A DNA stretch of 64,000 nucleotides, taken from Mesorhizobium loti CJ3sym (GTDB lineage Bacteria > Pseudomonadota > Alphaproteobacteria > Rhizobiales > Rhizobiaceae). The notes under the pieces are model-generated. The model had not been told where the DNA came from, ran no database searches, and saw only the letters and a program-made list of their open reading frames with translations. Each line of letters begins with the position of its first letter. Position 1 is the stretch's first letter. The stretch lies in assembly GCF_000472785.1 (NCBI RefSeq), contig NZ_AXAL01000019.1:1-64000 (forward strand), given 5' to 3'. A program made the position numbers and the translations under genes. This document shows positions 7,959-16,659 of this stretch, one piece after another.

Positions 7959-8905
7959 GTTTCGCGGGCTCAGACATCACAGGCGCCCGCGGTCAGCCTG
8001 TAAAGCAGGGGCGCAGCGCGTTGCAAAAGACTGACCCGAGAGAATTCCCGAACAGGATCATTCTCAACAACCCCACGCCAGTGCCCCATCCGGGGCGCTG
8101 GATTGCCGTCGGCTTGCTTTGCATTGCCGCGATGCTGGTACTGTGGAGCCTTGCCACCAACCCCAACTTCCACTGGGACGTCGTGCGCAGCTATCTGTTC
8201 GATCAACAAGTCCTGCGCGGCATTCTCTGGACTTTGGTCATAACCGTCATGGCAATGGTGGTGGCCATTGTGGCGGCGGTCAGTCTGACCTTCATGCGCG
8301 ACTCCGAAAATCCGGTGCTGCGGTTCGTCAGTTGGCTGTGGGTCTGGTTGTTTCGCGGCACTCCCGTCTACACACAGCTCGTCTTCTGGGGCCTGCTCAG
8401 CGTGCTGTATCCGCGCATCTCAGTCACAGTCCCTTTTGGCCCGCAACTGTTCAGTCTGGAGACGATTGACGTTTTTACACCCGGCGTATCGGCTGTTCTG
8501 GGCCTTGGCTTCAACGAGGCCGCCTATCTCGCCGAGATTTTCCGCGCGGGGTTTCGATCTGTCGACAGCGGCCAGAAAGAAGCCGCGAAATCGATCGGCA
8601 TGGGCAAGACCATGACGATGTTTCGCATCATCCTTCCGCAAGCCATGCGCATGATCATTCCTCCTACCGGGAACGAGACCATTGGCATGCTGAAGACGAC
8701 GTCCCTAGTGCTCGCCGTGCCATTCGCATTCGATCTGACATTCGCGACGAACACGATCGCCAACCGGCTTTACCTGCCCATTCCTCTGCTGATTGTTTCA
8801 GGCCTTTGGTATCTTGCGATCACCAGCATCCTGATGGTTGGCCAACACTTCCTCGAGCAACATTTCGGCAAAGGCGTCGATGTTGCCGCGATCCATCAGG
8901 AGTGA
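7955..8905 (+). CDS. amino-acid ABC transporter permease
   Basis: A 316-residue inner-membrane permease of the His/Glu/Gln family. After a hydrophilic N-terminus of about 50 residues come several membrane helices. The EAA loop that contacts the ATPase is GFRSVDSGQKEAAKSIGMG. The ATG overlaps the stop of the binding protein (ATGA), which fixes the start; a much longer frame upstream of it is a shadow of that gene. Only one permease is present, so it probably works as a homodimer. The ATPase gene begins 5 bases after its stop. Confidence 0.92.
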   Translation: MSFAGSDITGARGQPVKQGRSALQKTDPREFPNRIILNNPTPVPHPGRWIAVGLLCIAAMLVLWSLATNPNFHWDVVRSYLFDQQVLRGILWTLVITVMAMVVAIVAAVSLTFMRDSENPVLRFVSWLWVWLFRGTPVYTQLVFWGLLSVLYPRISVTVPFGPQLFSLETIDVFTPGVSAVLGLGFNEAAYLAEIFRAGFRSVDSGQKEAAKSIGMGKTMTMFRIILPQAMRMIIPPTGNETIGMLKTTSLVLAVPFAFDLTFATNTIANRLYLPIPLLIVSGLWYLAITSILMVGQHFLEQHFGKGVDVAAIHQE

Positions 8906-8910
8906 CCGGC

Positions 8911-9702
8911 ATGGATGCAATCTTCAATCCAGCAGACGATGCGCCAGAGTGCGTGCGGATCAAGGGTGTCCACAAGTTCTTCGGTGCTGTGCACGTGCTG
9001 CGCGGCATCGATCTTTCGATCCGCCGCGGCGAAGTCTGCGTCGTCATCGGCCCGTCCGGCTCGGGCAAATCAACGCTGCTCAGGTGCATCAACCAGCTTG
9101 AGGGCATAAGTGCCGGGCGCATTTATCTCAACGGCGAACTGATAGGCTACCGGGAGGCCAACGGCCGCCTCAACAGTCTGCCCGAGGCCAAGATAGCGGT
9201 GCAAAGGCGAAGCACCGGAATGGTGTTTCAGCGGTTCAATTTGTTTCCGCACAAGACGGCGGTGGAAAACGTTATGGAGGGCCCGCTCAAGGTCAAGAAA
9301 ACCCCGCGGGCCGAAGCTATCAGAAGAGCATCAGAGCTGCTGGAAAGGGTCGGTCTGGCTGACCGAGCCAACTACTATCCCACCCAGTTGTCTGGCGGAC
9401 AGCAACAACGGGTCGCCATCGCACGCGCGATGGCGATGGAACCCAATATCCTGCTGTTCGACGAACCGACGTCGGCTCTCGATCCCGAGTTGGTTGGCGA
9501 AGTTCTGGACGTCATTCGCGGGCTCGCCAAGACAGGAATAACGATGATGGTTGTGACCCATGAGATCGGTTTCGCCCGAGAGGTCGGCAATCATTTGGTT
9601 TTTATGGATGGCGGCATGATCCTCGAAGAAGGTCCTCCGGCAGAGGTGATCGCGGCGCCAAAGAACGCAAGGACGCAATCCTTTCTGGCCAAGGTCCTCT
9701 GA
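8911..9702 (+). CDS. amino-acid ABC transporter ATPase
   Basis: A 263-residue ATP-binding subunit that powers import. Walker A is GPSGSGKST, the Q-loop region contains GMVFQRFNLFPHKTA, the signature is LSGGQQQRVAIARA, Walker B is ILLFDEPTSALD, and the switch histidine is in VVTHEIG. All catalytic residues are present. Length and motifs match GlnQ/HisP-type subunits. The ATG at 8911 fits the conserved N-terminus; a longer frame from 8806 covers the permease end and is not coding. It is the last gene of the transporter operon, 59 bases before the peptidase gene. Confidence 0.94.
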   Translation: MDAIFNPADDAPECVRIKGVHKFFGAVHVLRGIDLSIRRGEVCVVIGPSGSGKSTLLRCINQLEGISAGRIYLNGELIGYREANGRLNSLPEAKIAVQRRSTGMVFQRFNLFPHKTAVENVMEGPLKVKKTPRAEAIRRASELLERVGLADRANYYPTQLSGGQQQRVAIARAMAMEPNILLFDEPTSALDPELVGEVLDVIRGLAKTGITMMVVTHEIGFAREVGNHLVFMDGGMILEEGPPAEVIAAPKNARTQSFLAKVL

Positions 9703-9761
9703 CGCATCACGCGTACCAGTGCGCCCGCTCGACGGGCCTTCATTCTACAACGGAGATCGTA

Positions 9762-11099
9762 ATGGCGCATGAGATTTTCTCCGGCGAGAGCATCGCTTTG
9801 GAAGACGAGAACGAAGTGGCCGGGCTTGTCGCTGACCTTATCCGCATCCCGTCTGTGAACACCGGCAATCCGGAGACCATCGGCGACGGTGAAGCGCGGG
9901 CTGCGCGTTATGTCTGCGAAAGGCTGGCCGAAGTTGGTCTCGAGGCCACTTACCTGGAATCAGCACCTGGTCGCGCGAATGTTGTTTGCCGTCTGAAGGG
10001 AAGCGAGTCGGCACTCGAAGCCTTGTTGCTGCACGCCCATCTGGATGTCGTACCGGCCAAGGAGGACGAGTGGTCCGTCCCTCCTTTCGCGGGCGAGATT
10101 CACGACGGCATGCTCTACGGCCGAGGCGCCGTCGACATGAAGAACATGGCCGGAATGATGTTGGCTATCGCGCGGGGCATGGCGCGCGATCACTTCCAAC
10201 CGAAGCGCGACATTGTCTTCGCGTGGTTCGCCGATGAAGAGAACGGCTCCGTGTATGGCTCTGAATGGATGACAAAAAATCATCGGGATATGTTTGCCGG
10301 TGTCACCAATGCGCTCAGCGAGGTCGGCGGCTTCTCCATCACCTTGCCGAACGGCAAGCGGGCCTACCTGCTGGCAACGGCTGAAAAAGGGGGCGTCCGA
10401 GCCAAGCTCACCGCTCGCGGCACCGGCGGCCATGGCGCACTGATCAACGACGACAATCCGGTGACCCGCCTTGCGGGCGCTGTTTACAGGCTCGGCCAGC
10501 ATCGCTTCGCCCTGCAAAAGACCCCGCATCTCCAGGCGTTGCTCGATGGGCTTTCGGAACTGCTGGGCGTCACCTTCCACGACGACACACTGGACGCGCA
10601 GCTCGACGAACTCGGCTTTATCTCCAAAACAATCCGAGCCTCTTTGCGCAACACGGCCAATCCGACGATGCTGACGGCGGGCGTCAAGCGCAATGTCATT
10701 CCTTCGACCGCCGAGGCCCAGATCGACTGCCGCATCCTGCCTGGCACCCAGAATGCCTTCGTCGAAGAGGTGCTTGCCATCCTCGGACCGGGGATCGACG
10801 TCGATTGGACGTTTGGATGGACTATCGAATCGCCAGTGAAGTCCCCCTTGGTTGACGAGATGGTAGCCGCCATCCTGGCGGAAGACCCGGAAGCGGGCAT
10901 TCTTCCGTATCTTCTCCCCGGCGGTACCGACAACAAGCTCCTGGCAAAGATCGGCATCAAGGGCTACGGATTCGTGCCCCTGAAAGTACCGGACGGTTTC
11001 GACGTCTGGGGCCTCTTCCATGCACCAGACGAGCGAATTCCGGTGGACGCGCTGAAGTTCGGCGTGAGGGTATTTCGAAGATTGCTGCGCCGGTGCTGA
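9762..11099 (+). CDS. M20-family metallopeptidase (ArgE/DapE type)
   Basis: A 445-residue cytosolic zinc amidohydrolase of the ArgE/DapE/CPG2 group, which cleaves amide bonds of N-acylated amino acids or small peptides. Metal ligands are visible in LLLHAHLDVVP, GRGAVDMKN (bridging Asp), FADEENGS (Glu general base and ligand) and the C-terminal GLFHAPDERIP. The inserted dimerisation domain lies between about residues 190 and 320. It sits after the importer genes, so it most likely hydrolyses the imported compound. The MFS gene starts 6 bases after its stop. The exact substrate is unknown. Confidence 0.9.
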   Translation: MAHEIFSGESIALEDENEVAGLVADLIRIPSVNTGNPETIGDGEARAARYVCERLAEVGLEATYLESAPGRANVVCRLKGSESALEALLLHAHLDVVPAKEDEWSVPPFAGEIHDGMLYGRGAVDMKNMAGMMLAIARGMARDHFQPKRDIVFAWFADEENGSVYGSEWMTKNHRDMFAGVTNALSEVGGFSITLPNGKRAYLLATAEKGGVRAKLTARGTGGHGALINDDNPVTRLAGAVYRLGQHRFALQKTPHLQALLDGLSELLGVTFHDDTLDAQLDELGFISKTIRASLRNTANPTMLTAGVKRNVIPSTAEAQIDCRILPGTQNAFVEEVLAILGPGIDVDWTFGWTIESPVKSPLVDEMVAAILAEDPEAGILPYLLPGGTDNKLLAKIGIKGYGFVPLKVPDGFDVWGLFHAPDERIPVDALKFGVRVFRRLLRRC

Positions 11100-11105
11100 C
11101 TGAAC

Positions 11106-12329
11106 ATGCTTGAGTTGTTGCGCAACCGCACGTTTGCAGCGGTGTGGTTCTGCTACACCACTTCGGTCATCGCTTCTGCCGCAATTCCCACTGCCATTAC
11201 GCTACAAATCGTCGATCATGGCGGTGTCGCGCAACTGGGGATCGTACTGGCCGCACGCACCGCCGGTTTCCTTGTTGGAGCCGTCTTTGGCGGAATGGCG
11301 ACGGACCGCTTCCCACGGTGGGTGGTACTAGCGGCATCGTGCGGCGTTCGGGGCGTTGCCGCACTGGCAGCGGCTTCCGCAATCGCTGGGCCTTTCGAAC
11401 TGGTTGCTATTTGCTTGGCCCTGATCGGGGCTGGGGAGGGAACCTTCCGCAGTGCTTATCAGGCCCTGATCGTGGAAATCGTCGGTCCAGGTGACAGACA
11501 GAGGGCGAATGCCGTCAATACGCTCAGTATGCGGCTTGCCCTGACCGCCGGACCGGTCGCGGTGGTCTGGGTCTATTCACAGTGCGGCAGCGTGGCGACG
11601 CTTACAGCGTCAGGATTGTTGTGGCTTCTGTCCGCCGGCCTTGTGCTCGCCTTATGGTTGCGCGACCGCGATTTCGGAAAGGGGCGGGCGAATGGTGCAA
11701 GCCGGAACGTAGTCACAGAGTATGCCGAGGGCTTGAAGGAAGCGCTGCGACATCGCTGGTTCGTCGGCGGCCTGATGGCATTGACGGTCTGGCTGGGCTT
11801 CGGCTTCTCGATACAGCAACTGGCGCTGCCGTTCGTCAGCCGCAACGTCTTCGGCTCCGACGTTTTTATCGGTCTATCTCTCGGCGCTTATTCGGCCGGC
11901 GCCATATGCGGTGCCTTCCTGTTGACGAGGTGGACGCCGCGCAGGCCCGGATCGCTGGGATTTGTAGGGCTCGCTGCGTTCTCCCTTGTGCCTTTTTCGC
12001 TTGTTGGCAGCTCGCCGATGCTCATCGTCGCCGCATACTTCATAGGCGGCGTCGGAATAGAGCTGTTCAACGTTCCATGGTCCACAGCGATCCAGAACGA
12101 GGTGCCCAAAGAGCTGATCGGCAGGGTGTCGTCACTGGATTTCCTGGTCTCTTACGGGGTGGCGCCTTTGACGCTCGCGTTCCTTCCCGCCGCCATCGCG
12201 CTCTGCGGACGTGACATCGTGACGGTCGGCTGCGGGCTGCTGGTCCTCTGTTCCTCTCTTGGCGCCCTTGCTGTCCCGGGCGCCGACATCCTGCGCGATG
12301 ACAGAGGCCGCCGCGCCCTATCAGGCTGA
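11106..12329 (+). CDS. MFS transporter
   Basis: A 407-residue integral membrane protein with about twelve hydrophobic helices and the loop-2/3 motif region GGMATDRFPRWV of the major facilitator superfamily. It resembles DHA-like efflux proteins with the second-half motif TAIQNEVPKELIGRVSSLD. It is packed 6 bases after the peptidase gene, so it is co-transcribed. It may export a product of the pathway or a toxic analogue. Direction and substrate cannot be derived from sequence. Confidence 0.88.
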   Translation: MLELLRNRTFAAVWFCYTTSVIASAAIPTAITLQIVDHGGVAQLGIVLAARTAGFLVGAVFGGMATDRFPRWVVLAASCGVRGVAALAAASAIAGPFELVAICLALIGAGEGTFRSAYQALIVEIVGPGDRQRANAVNTLSMRLALTAGPVAVVWVYSQCGSVATLTASGLLWLLSAGLVLALWLRDRDFGKGRANGASRNVVTEYAEGLKEALRHRWFVGGLMALTVWLGFGFSIQQLALPFVSRNVFGSDVFIGLSLGAYSAGAICGAFLLTRWTPRRPGSLGFVGLAAFSLVPFSLVGSSPMLIVAAYFIGGVGIELFNVPWSTAIQNEVPKELIGRVSSLDFLVSYGVAPLTLAFLPAAIALCGRDIVTVGCGLLVLCSSLGALAVPGADILRDDRGRRALSG

Positions 12330-12407
12330 TGCATGAAGCCATGCCTGCCGGTCAGTGTCGGGCGAGATTTCCATGTTCTATGAACCCACCAGATTCAGGA
12401 GACAGAC

Positions 12408-13601
12408 ATGCACGATTTGACCAAATGCGTTCATCACCCACGTGTTTCGCACGATGGCTTCTCAAGTCTGGCGGTGCCGACCTACCGGGCATCCACGATC
12501 GTCTACTATGACGCCGAAACGTTTTTCAACCGGCACCAGCGCGGGTTCGATGGCTACACCTACGGCCTGCACGGCACGCCGACGACGCGCACACTGGAGG
12601 CGCAGATCACTGAATTGCATGGTGGCGTTCGCACGATATTGGTGCCGTCAGGCCAGGCAGCTGTGACGGCGATCATGCTGTCTGTGTTGCTGCCCGGAGA
12701 CAAGGTTTTGATCCCCGATCATGTCTACGGACCGGTCCGCTATTTCTGCAGGGACTATCTGAAACCGCGTGGAATTGAATATGCGGTCTACGATCCGCTG
12801 ATTGGCGCCGGCATTGCGGAACTGATCGACGACCAAACCAAACTGATCTGGGTCGAATCTCCTGGTTCCGGCACGATGGAGGTGCAAGACGTGCCGGCCA
12901 TCATCAAAGCCGCGAAGGGGAAGGGCGTCCTGGTCGGTTGCGACAACACCTGGGCCACACCGCTTCTGTTCAAGCCCCTCTCTCATGGCGCCGACTTTGC
13001 GGTCGAGGCGCTAACGAAATATGTCGGAGGCCATTCCGACCTGTTGCTGGGCTCGATCACCGTCACGGACATGGCGCTCCGCCAGAAGATCAAGCTGGTG
13101 CTTCGGGATCTCGGAATCGGCGTTTCTCCAGATGAAGTCGCCATGGCTTTGCGTGGCTTGGAAACCATGGGGGTACGCGTTGCCCATATCGGACGCATCT
13201 CGGAAGAGTTCGCCCAATGCCTTCTGCTTTCCCCAGTCGTCGAACGCGTCCTTCATCCGGCACTACCGTCCTGTCCCGGCCACGAGTTCTGGCGGCGGGA
13301 CTTCAAGGGCTCTACTGGAGTGTTCAGCATCGTGCTCAAACCCGGGGTCGAACACCTGCTGGGTGACGCGCTCAATGGCCTGCAAGTCTTCGCCATAGGG
13401 GCATCCTGGGGAGGCACCAGAAGCCTGATCGCGCCGATGGCGGTAAAGGCCGACCGCACGGTCAATGCGTGGAACCCCGAAGGCATAGTCCTGCGCATCA
13501 GCATTGGCCTGGAAGACTCCGAAGAGCTCTGGAGCGATCTCGATGGGCTTCTCCAGAAACTGGAAGTGATCGACCAGCCCCTGGCCGTTGGAGTGCGCTG
13601 A
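12408..13601 (+). CDS. metC: PLP-dependent cystathionine beta-lyase-like enzyme
   Basis: A 397-residue Cys/Met-metabolism PLP enzyme. The cofactor-binding lysine is in ALTKYVGGHSD (about residue 204), and the phosphate-contact and substrate loops GYTYGLHGTPTTRTLE and LVPSGQAAV are intact. The GTPTT segment and overall length are typical of MetC-type beta-lyases, which split cystathionine or related C-S compounds into thiol, pyruvate and ammonia. It lies 78 bases after the MFS gene on the same strand and may complete the pathway of imported substrate, amide cleavage and C-S cleavage. The gene symbol reflects family, not proven reaction. Confidence 0.85.
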   Translation: MHDLTKCVHHPRVSHDGFSSLAVPTYRASTIVYYDAETFFNRHQRGFDGYTYGLHGTPTTRTLEAQITELHGGVRTILVPSGQAAVTAIMLSVLLPGDKVLIPDHVYGPVRYFCRDYLKPRGIEYAVYDPLIGAGIAELIDDQTKLIWVESPGSGTMEVQDVPAIIKAAKGKGVLVGCDNTWATPLLFKPLSHGADFAVEALTKYVGGHSDLLLGSITVTDMALRQKIKLVLRDLGIGVSPDEVAMALRGLETMGVRVAHIGRISEEFAQCLLLSPVVERVLHPALPSCPGHEFWRRDFKGSTGVFSIVLKPGVEHLLGDALNGLQVFAIGASWGGTRSLIAPMAVKADRTVNAWNPEGIVLRISIGLEDSEELWSDLDGLLQKLEVIDQPLAVGVR

Positions 13602-13946
13602 ACGGCTTGCAGCACGGTTTGGCGCCGGCATGTGGCGCGTCGCGTCTGCTGGATACAATTGGGTCTCGCGGCTGCCGTGGAAACACGAGGTCGTCATCAA
13701 AGCGCAAGCAGGCTGTGCTCGGGATCGGGATACATTCGCCGAGCGCGGCCTTTGAGCGCCGGCGACGTCGCCGATGTCGGCGCCACGTTCGGCAATCCGA
13801 CGAGAGCACGCCGCGTGAATCGTTGCGCAAACATGTCGGTTATCCGTCCGTGTCATTCGACTGTTTGCCCTCAGCCACCAGGGCCTTTGCGGGCCAACCC
13901 CGCGGGTCTGAGATCCTGCTGGAGCGTTTTTGCTCAGGGAGTGCCG
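13602..13946. other. intergenic region before luxR-type gene
   Basis: About 345 bases without a convincing gene. A reading frame from 13632 runs into the LuxR gene, but its first 105 codons look non-coding. A short palindromic stretch (GGCGACGTCGCC near 13760) is present, of unknown meaning. The promoter of the LuxR-type gene must lie here. Confidence 0.5.
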
Positions 13947-14666
13947 ATGACAGGTCTTGACCTTGCGTTCAGAAACTTCGTCGACGCCCTTGAAACGGCA
14001 AGCGACGAGCCTAGTTTGAGGTGCGCCGCTGACCGTTTTGCCAAACGATTGGGTTACCGATGGTTTGCTTATCTCGGGTTTTCCGAACCGGCGCTCAAGG
14101 TGCTTTCTTCCTATCCAAATTCGTGGGTGGAGCGTTACGTCCAGCAACGATACGACGCGATCGATCCCGTCATCGGGCTGGCTCGATCATCGCAGCGATC
14201 GTTTCAGTGGGATCGCAGAACTTTGCGATCGCCATCGCTATCGCAGCAGCGCTTCTTCGCCGAGGCTGGCAAATTCGGGATACACAGCGGAGTGACGGTC
14301 CCGATACGCGGCGGCTTTGGCCGCTTCGCCGCGTTTACTGTGGCGGGCGACTTGGACTTATGCGTCGAGACCCGCCCTCCCGAAACGGACTGCCTGCAGC
14401 TCGCAGGGCTCTATTATCATGCGCATGTCTACGCGAAGCTGCAGTTGGGCCTGACCCGGCTTGCCGATGCGCCTCTCACCCAACGCGAACTGCAGTGTCT
14501 CTACTGGGCGGCCCGCGGTAAGAAAACGCCGGAAACAGCCATCATTCTCGGCATCACGGCGCGAACGGTGGTCTTCCATATCGAGAATGCCAGATCGAAG
14601 CTGAGTGCATCCACTGTAGCACAAGCGGTTGCTGAGGCCACGCGTCGCGGCCTCATTCGGTCTTGA
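13947..14666 (+). CDS. LuxR-family quorum-sensing regulator (TraR-like role)
   Basis: A 239-residue regulator with an N-terminal autoinducer-binding domain (about residues 15-165; conserved aromatic and Asp residues in RWFAYLGF, YDAIDP, FQWD) and a C-terminal LuxR HTH (LTQRELQCLYWAARGKKTPE, then ITARTVVFHIENARSKL). It binds an acyl-homoserine lactone and activates target promoters. The start at 13947 has GGAG upstream and fits the family length; longer frames are not supported. The AHL synthase gene follows 203 bases downstream, and the transfer region begins beyond it, so it probably plays the role of TraR in controlling conjugation. Confidence 0.9.
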   Translation: MTGLDLAFRNFVDALETASDEPSLRCAADRFAKRLGYRWFAYLGFSEPALKVLSSYPNSWVERYVQQRYDAIDPVIGLARSSQRSFQWDRRTLRSPSLSQQRFFAEAGKFGIHSGVTVPIRGGFGRFAAFTVAGDLDLCVETRPPETDCLQLAGLYYHAHVYAKLQLGLTRLADAPLTQRELQCLYWAARGKKTPETAIILGITARTVVFHIENARSKLSASTVAQAVAEATRRGLIRS

Positions 14667-14798
14667 GTAACACCTCTCCATCAGGGCGCCGATCTTCGAT
14701 CTAGGCAGGCCTCTTCCGTAACGCATTGCCGTGCCGTCCTCGGCCTGATCGGGATGTGGGAAGCGAATTCTTCGCCCGGGCTTCCGCGCCTACTCACC

Positions 14799-14814
14799 CT
14801 GTAAAACCCTACAG
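14799..14814 (+). promoter_or_regulatory. lux-box-like inverted repeat upstream of the AHL synthase gene
   Basis: The 16-base sequence CTGTAAAACCCTACAG has perfect 5-base arms (CTGTA/TACAG) around a 6-base centre. It lies 55 bases upstream of the luxI-type start, where a LuxR-type protein would bind to drive autoinduction. The match is to the general lux-box pattern, not to a defined site for this regulator. Confidence 0.5.
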
Positions 14815-14869
14815 CTGCGCAGCGCTGATCACGCGTGCTTTTGTTCCTTGAACAAGGAGGCCTGCCGCC

Positions 14870-15508
14870 ATGCGCATCGTGTCGATCAACCCTGCGGACC
14901 GCAAAGACTTTCCTGAACTGATCGCAAGCATGCACCGCTTGCGCTATCGCGTGTTTCAGGACCGCCTGAATTGGGATGTCTCGGTTAGCGGCGATATGGA
15001 GATCGATGCTTACGACGCGCTGGGGCCGACTTACATCCTCGCCGTCGACGCCACCGGCGCGGTCATTGGATGTGCGCGGCTGCTGCCAACGACCGGGCCG
15101 ACGATGTTGGCGAACACGTTCCCGGCGCTGCTTGGGCCACACCCTGCTCCGCGAAGCGAGGTCACATTCGAAAGCTCGCGCTTCTGCGTGGACACGGGAG
15201 CGGCCAAGAGTGTGTCCGCGAATGGGCTTCGCGACGCGACGTTCAGTCTTCTGGCGGGTATACTTGAATGGGGATTGTCGAAAGGCCAGGAGACGATTGT
15301 AACCGTCACAGACGTTCGCTTCGAGCGCGTCCTGAGACGGGCTGGTTGGCCGCTTGATCGCTTTGCGCCGCCGATGCCGATCGGCGACACCAGCGCTTTG
15401 GCCGGCAGTCTAATGATCAGCCAAGCGGCATTGATGAATGTGCGTGAGATCGGCGAGATTCACGGGCCCGTGCTTTCCGATCCCGCGGTCCAGCCCGACG
15501 CGGCCTGA
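14870..15508 (+). CDS. acyl-homoserine-lactone synthase (LuxI/TraI family)
   Basis: A 212-residue autoinducer synthase that joins an acyl chain from acyl-ACP to S-adenosylmethionine. The N-terminal catalytic block RLRYRVFQDRLNW with the acidic DMEIDAYD, and the following CARLLPT, VTFESSRFCVD and ERVLRRAGW segments, are all characteristic. AAGGAGG lies about 9 bases upstream of the ATG. It is paired with the LuxR gene and preceded by a lux-box-like repeat. The AHL chain length cannot be predicted. The LysR gene starts 19 bases downstream. Confidence 0.93.
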   Translation: MRIVSINPADRKDFPELIASMHRLRYRVFQDRLNWDVSVSGDMEIDAYDALGPTYILAVDATGAVIGCARLLPTTGPTMLANTFPALLGPHPAPRSEVTFESSRFCVDTGAAKSVSANGLRDATFSLLAGILEWGLSKGQETIVTVTDVRFERVLRRAGWPLDRFAPPMPIGDTSALAGSLMISQAALMNVREIGEIHGPVLSDPAVQPDAA

Positions 15509-15527
15509 GCATGGTTGCTACTCCTGG

Positions 15528-16484
15528 ATGACCGCGATCGAACTGCGCCACCTTCGTTATGCTGTCGCCGCCGCGCACCATGGCAGTTTTCGTCGCGCGG
15601 CGGAGGTGCTTGGCATCAAGCAGTCCTCGCTCAGCCGTCGCATTCGTCAAATGGAGGATCGTCTCGGCGTCGCCGTGTTCGAGCGATCAAGCAGCGGTGT
15701 GCGGCTCACATCGGCTGGCACTGAAATCCTTCGCACCTCCCGGTATCTGCTAGAGGAGTTGGACCGAATGATGACGTCGGCCAAGGCCGCAGGCCGGGGG
15801 GAGGCCGGCAGGCTTACTATCGGCTTCTACACCTCGCTGTCGGCTGGGAATTTGAGAGCGAGCTTGTTGGAACATGCGCGACGATTCCCTGAGGTGGAAA
15901 TCCGCACGGTCGAAGGAGCGCGAGCGAGTCTTTTCGCAGGTTTGGAGCACTGCACGCTAGACGTTGTAATCGTAACGGGCGAACCTGCGGGTCGCGAGGG
16001 GGGAACAATGGCCCTGTGGGGCGAACGCATCATGGTCGCACTTCCGGAGTACCATCCACTGGCGACTAATGAGATTGTGTATTGGACCGACCTAAGAGGC
16101 GAGACCTTCCTGCTGAGCCAGCGCGACCCCGGACCGGAACTTCGCGATATCTTGCTGGCAAAACTAGCTTCACCCGACGTCCAGCCCAAGATAGTCAGCC
16201 ATGAAGCCAGCCGCGAAAACATAACGAGCCTGGTGGGTGCAGGCGTTGGTGTTAGCTTGATATGCGAGGCTGATATCGGCACCTACTATGCCGGCGTGGT
16301 CTACCGAGATGTGCAGGACGGTCACGGCCCGAGCCGGATCAGCTACTCTGCCTATTGGCAGAGGAACAACGACAACCCGGCTCTCGTGCACTTCCTCAAG
16401 CTGTTGGAGGAGCGCTATCCTTCGCTGTCACCTAGAACTGCCGAACCCTTCGCGCCTTCGAGAACGCCCGATCCGTCGCCATGA
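15528..16484 (+). CDS. LysR-family regulator adjoining the trb operon
   Basis: A 318-residue LysR-type regulator. The HTH is IELRHLRYAVAAAHHGSFRR followed by LGIKQSSLSRRIRQMEDRLG; the effector-binding domain follows. ATG at 15528 fits the family start; an upstream extension to 15438 is a shadow of the AHL synthase gene. Its 3' end overlaps the convergent DUF2274 gene by 53 bases. LysR genes of this subtype are regularly found at this position next to DUF2274-trbI in alphaproteobacterial mobile elements, so a role in controlling transfer or cargo genes is plausible but unproven. Confidence 0.88.
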   Translation: MTAIELRHLRYAVAAAHHGSFRRAAEVLGIKQSSLSRRIRQMEDRLGVAVFERSSSGVRLTSAGTEILRTSRYLLEELDRMMTSAKAAGRGEAGRLTIGFYTSLSAGNLRASLLEHARRFPEVEIRTVEGARASLFAGLEHCTLDVVIVTGEPAGREGGTMALWGERIMVALPEYHPLATNEIVYWTDLRGETFLLSQRDPGPELRDILLAKLASPDVQPKIVSHEASRENITSLVGAGVGVSLICEADIGTYYAGVVYRDVQDGHGPSRISYSAYWQRNNDNPALVHFLKLLEERYPSLSPRTAEPFAPSRTPDPSP

Positions 16485-16656
16485 AGCGCTCGATCATCGG
16501 TGCGATTAGTCTGGCCGGTTCGCCAACAGTCTGTCCAGTCTCTCGGCCGAGAACCTCGGCATAGGCGATGAGGTCGCGATGAATGGCCGCCGGCAAATCG
16601 ATCGAGATCTTGACCGGCTTGTCGTCGGCGACGGCCCCAAGTTTCAGCTTCGTCAT
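16432..16656 (-). CDS. DUF2274 protein, 74 aa
   Basis: A 74-residue protein with the DUF2274 pattern: KLKLGAVADDKPVKISIDLP, then HRDLIAYAEVLGRETG. This family is found almost only at the 3' end of trb operons of alphaproteobacterial elements, where its role is not known; the fold looks like a small ribbon-helix-helix-type protein. It begins 3 bases after trbI ends, so it is the last gene of the operon. It overlaps the convergent LysR gene at the 3' ends. Confidence 0.85.
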   Translation of the reverse strand: MTKLKLGAVADDKPVKISIDLPAAIHRDLIAYAEVLGRETGQTVGEPARLIAPMIERFMATDRAFSKARRVRQF

Positions 16657-16659
16657 GGA

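Noticed and set aside
9960..11021. 353-residue minus-strand frame opposite the M20 peptidase gene
   Set aside because: Shadow frame; the plus-strand gene has all metal ligands.
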